This document shows positions 26,253 to 37,039 of a DNA stretch of 64,000 nt, one piece after another (within the stretch, counting starts at the first letter, position 1; each line of letters begins with the position of its first letter). The notes below the pieces were generated by a model. The model did no database searches. It saw only the letters and a list, made by a program, of their open reading frames with translations, and had not been told where the DNA came from. A program made the position numbers and the translations under genes. The DNA lies in NCBI RefSeq assembly GCF_002250505.1, contig NZ_NJGY01000001.1, positions 1-64,000 on the forward strand. The letters run 5' to 3'. The DNA comes from Janthinobacterium sp. PC23-8 (lineage in GTDB: Bacteria > Pseudomonadota > Gammaproteobacteria > Burkholderiales > Burkholderiaceae_D).

Positions 26253-27362
26253 ATGCAAAATTCCATGAATAATTCCTCCAGCAATGCCAAGCCTGTTCTG
26301 ATTTTTCCGGCAGGCATGCCGCGTTCCCTGGAATATCTGGAGCGCTGTCTTCGTACCGGCCAGGATGTGATAGGTTCGTCTTCGCTTGCCTATGACGTGG
26401 CAAAATCGCGCTATCCGGACTGGGCACATCTGCCCTACATTACCGATCCCGCCTTCAGTGACGCGCTCGTCACGCTGATCAATCAATACAAGGTCGGCGC
26501 GATCTACACGCCCAATGTGGTGGCGTGGTCCTATCTCAATCGCATGTTGCCGGTGATCGCGCCAGACGTGCCTCTCGTCAATGCATCGCCCATATCGGAA
26601 GAAGTGAGCGGCTACAAGGCGGCCACCAGACGCGGTCTGCAGATGCTGGAAAAACCGCTGTCACTGGCATCGAGCGTGAAACAGCTGCCTTGCGCTTCCG
26701 AACTGGAACTGAGCACGTTGTTCAGGCACGCCACCATCATTCCGGGCATGTGCGATGATGAAAAGATAGGCGCACTGTGTGAAATCGCCCGACATAGCGT
26801 GGCCGGTGATATCGTCGAAATTGGCAGCGCCTATGGCAAGTCGGCCTTTGTGTTGGCACGACTGGCACAGCTGCACCATACAGGCCCCCTCCTGTGCGTA
26901 GACCCATGGCAAAGCGAGTTTACCGTGCAGCACGATGCTGCCGGCCTGCTTGACAGCCTGGTCAACGAATTTGACAATGACGAAATCTTGCGCGTCTTTG
27001 AAATGAGCTTGCTTCCCTATAGCAACGGCAAGATCAATTATCTGCGCCTGCCATCGACCGAGGCCGTACGGCATTACGCCACCGAACGCGACGTCACAAC
27101 CTCTGCCTTCGGCACCACCACCTATTGCGGTCAGATTGCCATACTGCATATCGACGGCAACCACAGCTATGAAGCGGCGCGCGCCGATGTCGACGCCTGG
27201 AGCGGCCATGTGTTGCCGGGCGGCTGGATCGTCATCGACGATTACGTCTGGCCTTATGGCGACGGTCCGCAGCGGGTGGGCGACGAATTCCTGAATGAAA
27301 ACAAACACCGTCTCAGCTGCGCATTCGTGATGGGTACCGCGCTGTTCCTGCAGTTGCACTGA
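26253..27362 (+). CDS. Class I SAM-dependent methyltransferase with extra N-terminal domain
   Basis: 369 aa. The C-terminal two-thirds is a Rossmann methyltransferase of the Methyltransf_24 style: SAM motif GDIVEIGSAYGKSA (about 179-192), then LLCVDPWQ, HIDGNHSYEAARADVDAW and GGWIVIDDY. The N-terminal 130 residues (VLIFPAGMPRSLEYLERC, then a YTPNV stretch) look like a nucleotide-binding pre-ATP-grasp domain, an unusual addition. Probable role: O-methylation of the flagellin sugar, as seen for 2-O-methyl viosamine in Pseudomonas. It lies 41 bp after the aminotransferase and 13 bp before the second glycosyltransferase. A second possible ATG is four codons in. Confidence 0.8.
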   Translation: MQNSMNNSSSNAKPVLIFPAGMPRSLEYLERCLRTGQDVIGSSSLAYDVAKSRYPDWAHLPYITDPAFSDALVTLINQYKVGAIYTPNVVAWSYLNRMLPVIAPDVPLVNASPISEEVSGYKAATRRGLQMLEKPLSLASSVKQLPCASELELSTLFRHATIIPGMCDDEKIGALCEIARHSVAGDIVEIGSAYGKSAFVLARLAQLHHTGPLLCVDPWQSEFTVQHDAAGLLDSLVNEFDNDEILRVFEMSLLPYSNGKINYLRLPSTEAVRHYATERDVTTSAFGTTTYCGQIAILHIDGNHSYEAARADVDAWSGHVLPGGWIVIDDYVWPYGDGPQRVGDEFLNENKHRLSCAFVMGTALFLQLH

Positions 27363-27375
27363 GGTCTGGACACAT

Positions 27376-30249
27376 ATGCCATCATCTACTCCACCATCGC
27401 CACGAAATGCGGTCCTGGCAAGTGCTGGCCGAGCCAACAGCAAGGCTGACAAGGTCATCGCGGCGGCCATCGATAATTATCGCAAGATGCAGTCGAGCTT
27501 GCCGCAAGACGCCGAAGTTCACTATACCATTGGTCATGCCTTGTCCCTGAGCGGCAAAACAGACGATGCGCAGGCGGCATTTCGTCTGGCGATCGAACTC
27601 AAGCCCAACCACCTCAACGCATTGAAAGACTATGCATCGCTGTTGCATGAGCGTGAACGGTATGAAGAAGCTGTTGTCCACTACCGTGCGGCGTCGCTGC
27701 TGGCGCCGGAAGACGCGGCGATTGCCTGCAGCCTGGGCGCGGCCTTGCAGGCGACGGGCGCACTGGACGAGGCTTTGATTGCCTATCGAACAGTGCTCGA
27801 CCTGATGCCGGACAGCGCTTCGGCCCACAACAATATCGGCTCGGTGCTGCAAAACCAGGGGCAGATCGAACTGGCACAGCAGAGTTTCATGCGCGCCCTG
27901 GAAATCGAACCGGATTTTGCCGATGCCCTGTGCAATATGGGCGTGTGCATGCTGGGAGTTGGTCGGCTTGACGAGTCGCTGGACTATACCAGGCGCGCCA
28001 TTGCGCGCCATCCCGCACATCTGCAGGCACGCACCAATCTCACTTCGATTCTTTTCAGGCAAGGCCGCAATGATGAGGTGATAAAGCAATGCCGCCTGGC
28101 GCTGGAAATCAATCCGGATTGGAAATTTATCCACAGCAATCTGCTGTTTTCACTTTCTCATAGTGAACAACTGGCTCCCGCAGCGGTGTTTTCCGAACAC
28201 CTGCGCTACGCGGAGCAATTCGAAGCACCGCAACGGGCAGCCTGGCCACGGCATGCGAACGTGCGCGACCCCGAGCGCCGCCTGCGTATCGGTTTCGTCT
28301 CCGCCGATCTGTACAGCCATGTCGTTTCCAGTTTCATCACGCCAGTATTCGACCATCTGCGCCATGCGCCGGGATTGGAACTGCTGGTATATGCCAACAG
28401 TCTGCATGACGATGAATCGAGCCGGCATTTGAAAACACTGGTCGATATCTGGCGGCAAGTGGAAAAAATGAATGATGAGCAACTCGCGCAGTTGATCAGC
28501 GACGACGGCATCGACATCCTGATCGACCTGTCCGGGCATACCGGCGGCAACCGGCTGACCACTTTTGCCGGCAAGCCCGCGCCGTTGCAGGCAAGCTGGA
28601 TCGGCTATCCCATGACGACCGGTCTACAAGCGATGGACTACTATATCAGTGACCGATATTTTTCACCGCCTGGCCTGCTGGACGCGCAATTTACGGAAAA
28701 GCTGCTGCGTCTGCCCGCAACCTCACCTTTCATGCCGCCTGCCGAAACCCCTGCGGTCAGTGCCGCGCCGGCACTGACCAATGGCCATATCACATTTGGC
28801 AGTTTCAACCGGCCCAGCAAACTGAGTCGGAAACTGATTGCCAGATGGGCGACATTGCTGCGCGCCTTGCCCGATGCGCGCATGGTCATGGCCGGCATGT
28901 CCGACGATGGCCTTGCCGACACCTTGCGCGCCTGGTTTGCAGAGGAAGCCATCGCCAGCGAACGGCTTGATTTTTATCGCCATACGCATACCGCCGCCTA
29001 CCTCAAGCTGCATGAGCAGGTCGATATCTGTCTTGACACCTCGCCTTATGCCGGCGGCACCACAACCCTGTATGCCTTGTGGATGGGCGTACCCACCCTG
29101 ACCATGACCGGCCCGACCCTGCCGTGCCGGGTTGGCGCCGCAATCATGTCGCAAACCGGGTTGCCTGAATTTATCGCCAGCGATGAAGCCGATTTTATTG
29201 AAAAGGGTGTACAGCTTGCCGGCAACCTGCCCCACCTTGCCGCCATTCGTATGCAAGCACGTGCGCGCATGAGCAATAGCGCCATGGGGCAGCCGGCGCT
29301 GATCGCCGCCGGCCTCGATCACGCGTTGCGCACCATCTGGCAGCGCTGGTGTGCCGGCTTGCCACCAACGTCGTTCGAGTCCGAACCTGAACAAAGTGCC
29401 CTGATCGAGCGCGCCCGCAGCCACAAGGCATTGCATGAGGTAAAGGTGGACGTCGCCTTGCCGCTGGCGCTCGAACATCACCAGGCCGGCCGACTTGAAG
29501 CGGCCGAAACACTGTACCTGGCGATTCTTCATGTGCAAGCCGACCACCCCATCGCCAATCACAACATGGGTTTGCTGGCAGGCCAGCTGGGCTATCACGA
29601 TGCGGCCCTGCCCTATCTGTACAAGGCCCTGCAGAGCGCCGGCGACGAGAGCGACTTTCATTATTCCTACGCCAATGGCTTGTTGCAGGCAGGCCAGCCG
29701 CAGCAGGCATTGGAAATTATCGACGCGGCGATGGCGCAGGGACACGACAGCGCTCAGGCACAGGCCTTGCAACACCGCGCGCGCCAGTTGCTGGCCGGCG
29801 ACGGCCCCAGCCAGGCGGAAGAAGAACAGCTGATTGCCCTGTTCGAAGCAGGGCGCCATGCGGTACTGGAAACTGCGGCGCAAGCGCTGGTCACGCGTTA
29901 TCCGGCATCCGGTTTTGCCTGGAGCGTATTAGGCACCGCGCTGCAGCTACAAGGCAAGGATGCCTTGCAAACGCTGCTGCAGGCGGTGGCACTGGCTCCC
30001 GGCGACGCCCAGGCGCTGAGCAATCTGGGCAATGAATGGCAGGCACACGACAAGCACCAGGAGGCAATTGCCTGCTATCAAAGGGCGCTGGAACGCGATC
30101 CGCAATTTGCTGCCGCGTATGGTAATCTTGCCCGGGCACAACATGCACTGGGCATGGTCGCAGATGCCGCCAGCAATTTCCGGCAGGCGCTGGCGCTGGC
30201 ACCGGATGACGCGCAACTGCTGAAAGACCTGGCAATTCTGCAAGCATGA
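27376..30249 (+). CDS. Second TPR/GT41 O-GlcNAc transferase-like glycosyltransferase, with C-terminal TPR extension
   Basis: 957 aa paralogue of the operon's first gene. N-terminal TPRs occupy about 45-250, and the GT41 catalytic region about 300-670 (LRIGFVSADLY, DILIDLSGHTGGNRL, SWIGYPMTTGLQAMDY, TFGSFNR, DTSPYAGGTTTLYALW). An extra TPR block fills about 676-957. The extension resembles the N-terminus of the first copy (ALQLQGKD, LAPGDAQAL), as if the 5' part of a further tandem copy had been fused on. It is probably the transferase that modifies flagellin, whose gene starts about 150 bp downstream. It is the last gene of the operon, and no terminator is visible after it. Confidence 0.9.
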   Translation: MPSSTPPSPRNAVLASAGRANSKADKVIAAAIDNYRKMQSSLPQDAEVHYTIGHALSLSGKTDDAQAAFRLAIELKPNHLNALKDYASLLHERERYEEAVVHYRAASLLAPEDAAIACSLGAALQATGALDEALIAYRTVLDLMPDSASAHNNIGSVLQNQGQIELAQQSFMRALEIEPDFADALCNMGVCMLGVGRLDESLDYTRRAIARHPAHLQARTNLTSILFRQGRNDEVIKQCRLALEINPDWKFIHSNLLFSLSHSEQLAPAAVFSEHLRYAEQFEAPQRAAWPRHANVRDPERRLRIGFVSADLYSHVVSSFITPVFDHLRHAPGLELLVYANSLHDDESSRHLKTLVDIWRQVEKMNDEQLAQLISDDGIDILIDLSGHTGGNRLTTFAGKPAPLQASWIGYPMTTGLQAMDYYISDRYFSPPGLLDAQFTEKLLRLPATSPFMPPAETPAVSAAPALTNGHITFGSFNRPSKLSRKLIARWATLLRALPDARMVMAGMSDDGLADTLRAWFAEEAIASERLDFYRHTHTAAYLKLHEQVDICLDTSPYAGGTTTLYALWMGVPTLTMTGPTLPCRVGAAIMSQTGLPEFIASDEADFIEKGVQLAGNLPHLAAIRMQARARMSNSAMGQPALIAAGLDHALRTIWQRWCAGLPPTSFESEPEQSALIERARSHKALHEVKVDVALPLALEHHQAGRLEAAETLYLAILHVQADHPIANHNMGLLAGQLGYHDAALPYLYKALQSAGDESDFHYSYANGLLQAGQPQQALEIIDAAMAQGHDSAQAQALQHRARQLLAGDGPSQAEEEQLIALFEAGRHAVLETAAQALVTRYPASGFAWSVLGTALQLQGKDALQTLLQAVALAPGDAQALSNLGNEWQAHDKHQEAIACYQRALERDPQFAAAYGNLARAQHALGMVADAASNFRQALALAPDDAQLLKDLAILQA

Positions 30250-30403
30250 GGTCGCACTGTATGGGCAACGGTTTGCCTCGCATGAATTTATTTTCAGAAA
30301 TTTCTCATAAGAATTTAATTTTCTCGAAGCAATGGTCGTCTTGTACTCATGAGAGCGCAAAAATGCTGCTCCACACCGCATTCAACCAACTGGAGTACTT
30401 TTC

Positions 30404-31570
30404 ATGCTGAGCCTTCACACCAACGCTGCCGCCCTGTCCGCACAATCGTCGATCTCGAAAACCCAACAGTCGCTGTCGACATCGATGACGCGTCTGTCCA
30501 CCGGCTACCGCATCAACTCGGCAATGGATGACGCTGCCGGCCTGCAAATCGCCACCCGCCTGAAAGCACAAACCAGCGGTATGGCCATGGCCATGCGCAA
30601 CACGCAGAACGCCACCTCGATGATCCAGACCGCCGACGGCGCGCTGGGCGAAAGCACGAACATCCTGGTGCGCATGAAAGACCTGGCCACGCAAGCGGCC
30701 GATGGTTCGTCGACCGTTGACGACCAAAAAGCCATGCAATCCGAATTCGACACACTGACCAACGAACTGAGCAACGTTCTGGGCAACACCTCGTTCGCTG
30801 GCGCCAAACTGATGTCCGTCGCAGCAACGGCAGCCCAAAAAACTGCGGCGCTGACCAAAGCTACCACTGATGGCCTGGCTGTCACCGATTCAACGCTCGG
30901 TACCACCTACCTGGCAACCTCGGCTGGCTCGGTGCTGGCCACTGCAGTGACCGCCAACGGCACAGGCGGCGCCAACGCCACTACCGCCGCTGCCGTGGTC
31001 ACTGCAACGACCGCCAAACTGACCGCCGATAAAAACGATCAAGTGGCAAAAGCCACCGCCGCCGCTTCCGCAGCGTACAGCACCGCCGCCAATGCCAGCG
31101 ACGCCACCAATGACGGCAAGTTCTCGGGCAACCTGCAATTCCAGATCGGCGCCTCGACCAAGGAAACGATGAGCTTTGACCTGTCGGCGCAGCTGGGCGC
31201 CATGCAGACTGCGCTGAAAGGCGCCACCGCCAATTTCAACACCTTCGGCGCCGCAGCGGGCACCGCAGGCACCGAACTGACCACGCCGGCAAATGCCTCG
31301 GCCGCCATCGACAAACTGCAGGCCGCGATCGACTCGGTCGGCACCACCCGCTCGTCGCTGGGTGCGGCAGCGAACCGCCTGGACAAAGTCTACAGCAACC
31401 TGTCGAACGTCAGCACCAACACCCAAGGCGCTTCGGGTCGTATCATGGACACCGACTTCGCGACCGAAAGCTCGAACATGACCGCTTCGCAAATGCTGCT
31501 GCAAGCTGGTACCGCAATGCTGAAACAAAGCAACAGCATGTCCTCGATGGTCATGTCGCTGCTGCAATAA
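30404..31570 (+). CDS. fliC: Flagellin (lateral-type filament protein)
   Basis: 388 aa filament subunit, exported unfolded through the flagellar apparatus. The conserved N-terminal D0/D1 region (about 1-140: LHTNAAALSAQ, SLSTSMTRLSTGYRINSA, DDAAGLQIATRL) and C-terminal D1/D0 region (about 300-388: TDFATESSNMTASQMLLQAG, ending MVMSLLQ) flank a short central part very rich in Ala/Thr/Ser. That part is a natural target for the adjacent O-glycosyltransferases. GGAG lies about 8 nt before the ATG. I could not find a convincing sigma-28 promoter in the 154-bp upstream gap. In lateral nomenclature this is LafA. Confidence 0.96.
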   Translation: MLSLHTNAAALSAQSSISKTQQSLSTSMTRLSTGYRINSAMDDAAGLQIATRLKAQTSGMAMAMRNTQNATSMIQTADGALGESTNILVRMKDLATQAADGSSTVDDQKAMQSEFDTLTNELSNVLGNTSFAGAKLMSVAATAAQKTAALTKATTDGLAVTDSTLGTTYLATSAGSVLATAVTANGTGGANATTAAAVVTATTAKLTADKNDQVAKATAAASAAYSTAANASDATNDGKFSGNLQFQIGASTKETMSFDLSAQLGAMQTALKGATANFNTFGAAAGTAGTELTTPANASAAIDKLQAAIDSVGTTRSSLGAAANRLDKVYSNLSNVSTNTQGASGRIMDTDFATESSNMTASQMLLQAGTAMLKQSNSMSSMVMSLLQ

Positions 31571-31610
31571 TAGTAATATTCTTCTGACCTTGCGCAGGTC
31601 AGGCGCACCA

Positions 31611-31642
31611 GAGCCAACTGCGCAAGCAGTTGGCTTTTTTTT
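31611..31642 (+). terminator. Intrinsic terminator of flagellin
   Basis: A nine-bp stem (GCCAACTGC / GCAGTTGGC) with a GCAA loop is followed by T8. It lies about 43 bp after the flagellin stop and only about 24 bp before the next ATG, so read-through could supply some transcription of that gene. Confidence 0.9.
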
Positions 31643-31665
31643 CATCCCAGGCGGGAAGAGCAGCA

Positions 31666-32736
31666 ATGGCCATAGACAGAGTATCCGCAGGCAACCCCCT
31701 GCCCCTGATTACGCAGCGTCTCGACGTCAGCCCGGCCACGCCGCTGACGCCGGGCGTGGTGCTGCCGCTGGTGCCGGTCGGCTCCTTCATGGCGCCGGCG
31801 CCCGACGCCGGCACGCTGCCGGCGCAGCTGGCGCAAGCGCAAGACGCCCTGGCGGCCCTGGTCAAGCCGCATGCCGGCGAGCCGGGCCTGGGCGCCACCG
31901 CGCGCGACAGCAGCGCGATGCAGCTCAATCAATTATTTTTTACGCGCCAGCTGGTGTGGCAGCCGCCCGATGCGGCGCAGCTGGCCGCCTCGTGGCGCGT
32001 GATGGTGAAAACCTACGGCGAGCAATATGCGGCGCTGCAGGAGCACGCGCGCGGCCAGCACCTGCCCGGCAACCTGTTCATGGCCGAGCAGCAGCCGGTG
32101 ACGCGACCATCGCTGCCGCTCGATACAGAGGCCTGGCGCTTTGCCGTCTACGGCTGGGGCGGCCAGCGCCTGCTGCTGCGCGTGCTGCCCGGCGGCGACG
32201 GCGACGACGCGCCGCGCAAGCGCCACGGCAAGGTGGCGCTGCGCATCGAATTGCTGATCGACGATGTCGGACGGGTGGTGATCCAGATGGAACCGGCCCA
32301 GGATGGCGTGCTGCTGGAACTGGCCGCCGATGACGAGCTGGCCCTGGCGCATCTGCGCCGCGTGCTGCCCGAGATCGCCGCTTGCGTGCGCCAGGCCGGC
32401 CTGCGCCTGCTGCGCTGCCGCCTGAACCGCGCGCTGCATGGCCAGAGCGTGCATGGCGGCTACCCGATGCAGGCGGCGGCCAGCGCGCTGTCGCTGCCGG
32501 TATTCCAGGCGATGGCCGAAGTGGCCCTGTTGCTGACACGGCCGCCCGCAGAAGCGGCGCAGGATCCGGCCGGCCATGAGGCGCCAGCGCCGTCGGCGCC
32601 GGAAGAGCCGGTGTTTGTATCGAAGGAAGTGGCGGCGCCCAAGGACTACTGGGGCGACGCCACGGTCGAGGAAATCGTGTTGCCGGCCGATCAGCTGGCC
32701 ATCGAACTGCTCACCCCCATCGACGAGCACAACTGA
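31666..32736 (+). CDS. Uncharacterised protein with a FliK C-terminal (Flg_hook)-like segment
   Basis: 356 aa, Ala/Pro-rich at the N-terminus. I do not recognise it as a named protein. Residues about 190-265 (KVALRIELLIDDVGRVVIQM, then LRRVLPEIAACVRQAGLRLL) have the pattern of the FliK hook-length-control C-terminal domain: paired strands, a helix, then a GL-x-L strand. A role in export-substrate switching or as a FliK paralogue is therefore possible but rests on pattern only. The ATG at 31666 follows GGGAAGAG; a TTG frame start upstream lies inside the terminator and is rejected. It is convergent with flhA, the two stop codons being one base apart. Confidence 0.7.
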   Translation: MAIDRVSAGNPLPLITQRLDVSPATPLTPGVVLPLVPVGSFMAPAPDAGTLPAQLAQAQDALAALVKPHAGEPGLGATARDSSAMQLNQLFFTRQLVWQPPDAAQLAASWRVMVKTYGEQYAALQEHARGQHLPGNLFMAEQQPVTRPSLPLDTEAWRFAVYGWGGQRLLLRVLPGGDGDDAPRKRHGKVALRIELLIDDVGRVVIQMEPAQDGVLLELAADDELALAHLRRVLPEIAACVRQAGLRLLRCRLNRALHGQSVHGGYPMQAAASALSLPVFQAMAEVALLLTRPPAEAAQDPAGHEAPAPSAPEEPVFVSKEVAAPKDYWGDATVEEIVLPADQLAIELLTPIDEHN

Positions 32737-32737
32737 A

Positions 32738-34824
<2,087 letters not shown>

Positions 34825-34828
<4 letters not shown>

Positions 34829-35964
34829 GGCGGTACGACCTCGCTCAGATGAGATGGCACGGCCATCTCGGTGGGTAACACGGGCTGGGCAGTGCGCTGC
34901 CCGGACCGGAATGCTTTCAGTTGCAGGATGTAGTTCAGCACCTGCGACACGGCCTGGTACAGTTGCACAGGAATCTGCTGCTGCACCTGGCTGGTGTTGT
35001 AAATGGCGCGCGCCAGCGGCGGCAGTTCCAACGTCTCGATATTGTGTTCGCGCGCCACCTGGCGAATATACAGCGCCATTTCGTCGACCCCCTTGGCCAC
35101 CACGAAGGGCGCCTCGGCGCGGTCCTGGTCATACTTGAGCGCGACGGCATAGTGTTCGGGATTGACGATCACCACGTCGGCGTCGGGCACGGTCTTGCGC
35201 ACGCTGCGCCGGCCCAGCTGCTGCTGCAACTGGCGGATGCGCTGGCGCACTTCGGGCCGCCCTTCGCTGCTCTTGTGCTCCTCCTTGACGTCCTGCTTGC
35301 TCATGCGCTGATTTTTGGCAAAGAAGAAGGCCTGCGCCGGCACGTCGATGATGGCGAACAGGATAAACACCGAAATGAGCGCCATCAGGCCGTCGAGCAT
35401 CAGCGCCGAGCCGTCCAGCATGGCCTGCTGCAAGGGCCGGTGCTGCAGGTCCACGTAGTGCGCCAGGCTGGAACGGCTGACATGCACCAGCACCATGCCC
35501 AGCACCACCGCCTTGGCGATCGAGATGCCGAATTCAAAGCCATGCTTCGGCGTGATCAGGCGTCCGAGGTTCTTGGCCGGACTCAGGCGTTCCATCTTCG
35601 GCGCCCAGTTCTTGGTGCTGATGACCCAGCCGCCGGGAATCAGGGAACCGAGCACGACAAAGAACGGCACGCAAAACAGCGGCAGGATCATCTTGATCAA
35701 CAGGCCTACCGAGGTCGTAAACGCGCTCGACATGGCATTGTCGAGCGCACCCGTGCTGTCGAGTGGCATAAAGGACATGGCGAACAGCTGGCGGAACGAC
35801 TCAAGATAGCTGGGCAACAGATACACGAACAGCTTCATGCTGATCAGGATGCCGAGCGCGGTCGACAGGTCGCGCGAGCGCACCACCTGGCCTTCCTGGC
35901 GCGATTTCTTCAGCTTTTGCTGTGACGCCTTTTCGGTTTTGTCGCCCGAGCTATTGTCAGCCAT
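34825..35964 (-). CDS. flhB: Flagellar export switch protein FlhB
   Basis: 379 aa. Four membrane helices (about 30-210) are followed by the cytoplasmic autocleavage domain. The cleavage site, normally Asn-Pro-Thr-His, reads Asn268-Pro269-Glu270-His271 here (VNPEHYAVAL). The protein changes export specificity from rod/hook to filament substrates after cleavage between Asn and Pro, prompted by FliK. The Thr-to-Glu change leaves the scissile pair intact. It overlaps the fliR end by 8 bp and the flhA start by 4 bp. Confidence 0.96.
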
Positions 35965-36754
35965 GGGCTACCCGCATCTGTTCGGCGATCATGTCGAGCA
36001 CCCGGTTGGTCATGGCGATATAGTGTTCGGGAATGAATTTGACGATCTGCACCAGCATCAGCAGGCCAAACACGGTGATCATCGAAAAGCCAAGCGAGAA
36101 CAGGTTCAGCGATGGCGCCACGCGGTTCAGGAAACCGAAGCCCAGCTGCACCACCATGGTGGAAAACACGATCGGCAGGGCCAGCAGCATGGCGGCGGCA
36201 AAAATCCATGCGACGTTATAAGCCACCGTCTGCAGCAGCAGCGGACCGTAGCCCTGCCCGACCGGCCAGGCCTTGAAGCTGGCGCCGATCACGCCGGCCA
36301 GCACCAGGTGGCCGTCGACGGTAAAAAACACGATCATGCACAGAATCGTGAGCAGGCCCGAGATCACGTCCGACGAAGTGCCGTTGAGCGGATCGTTCAT
36401 GACGGCCATCGAAAAGCCCACCTGGCTCGACACGAGAAAGCCGAGCACCGACATGACCGACATGGCAAAGTGAAACGCCAGCCCCAGCACGAAGCCGATG
36501 ATGGCCTGCTCCAGGGTGGCCACCATCGCGTGCAGCGACAGCGGATCGATGGTGAGCAGTTCGCGCGAGGCGCCGGACGCCTGCATCACCGGCAGCATCA
36601 GGATCGCCAGGATCAGCGCCAGCAGGACGCGCACCGTGACCGGCACCGTGGCGTCGCCGATCACGGGCGAGGCGCTGAGCATGGCCAGGATGCGGCAGAA
36701 CGGCCACCATACGGCCAGCAGGAACGGCAGCACCTGGTTGAAAATCTCGTTCAT
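35957..36754 (-). CDS. fliR: Flagellar export gate protein FliR
   Basis: 265 aa membrane protein with about six hydrophobic segments and the GEQVGFSM-like motif seen here as VSSQVGFSMAVMNDP. It is part of the FliP5Q4R1 core of the export gate in the inner membrane. Length and order (after fliQ, before flhB) match the family. It starts 12 bp after the fliQ stop. Confidence 0.95.
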   Translation of the reverse strand: MNEIFNQVLPFLLAVWWPFCRILAMLSASPVIGDATVPVTVRVLLALILAILMLPVMQASGASRELLTIDPLSLHAMVATLEQAIIGFVLGLAFHFAMSVMSVLGFLVSSQVGFSMAVMNDPLNGTSSDVISGLLTILCMIVFFTVDGHLVLAGVIGASFKAWPVGQGYGPLLLQTVAYNVAWIFAAAMLLALPIVFSTMVVQLGFGFLNRVAPSLNLFSLGFSMITVFGLLMLVQIVKFIPEHYIAMTNRVLDMIAEQMRVAHG

Positions 36755-36766
36755 GCACGCGTCCCG

Positions 36767-37039
36767 CTAGCCGACCAGGGTGGCGGCGCGCTGAAAAATC
36801 GACACGCAATAATCCATCAGGTAACCCGACATCCAGCGCCCGGCCAGTATCAGCGCCAGCAAGGTCACCAGCAGGCGCGGCAAAAAGCTCAGCGTCTGTT
36901 CGTTGATCTGCGTGGCGGCCTGCACCAGCGCCACCACCAGGCCCATCAGCAAACCGGGCACGACCAGCACCACCACCAGCAGCATGACGATGTGCAGCGC
37001 TTCGATGACGAGGTCGACGGCAACTTCCGGCGTCAGCAT
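36767..37039 (-). CDS. fliQ: Flagellar export gate protein FliQ
   Basis: 90 aa, two transmembrane hairpin helices (about 14-40 and 52-75, with GLVVALVQAATQINEQTLSF between). This is the small multi-copy subunit of the FliPQR gate. Its ATG directly abuts the fliP stop, so the two are translationally coupled. Confidence 0.96.
   Translation of the reverse strand: MLTPEVAVDLVIEALHIVMLLVVVLVVPGLLMGLVVALVQAATQINEQTLSFLPRLLVTLLALILAGRWMSGYLMDYCVSIFQRAATLVG

Noticed and set aside
30999-31040. GCCGATAA-like sigma-28 -10 element
   Set aside because: It lies inside the flagellin coding sequence with no matching -35 and no gene starting downstream.
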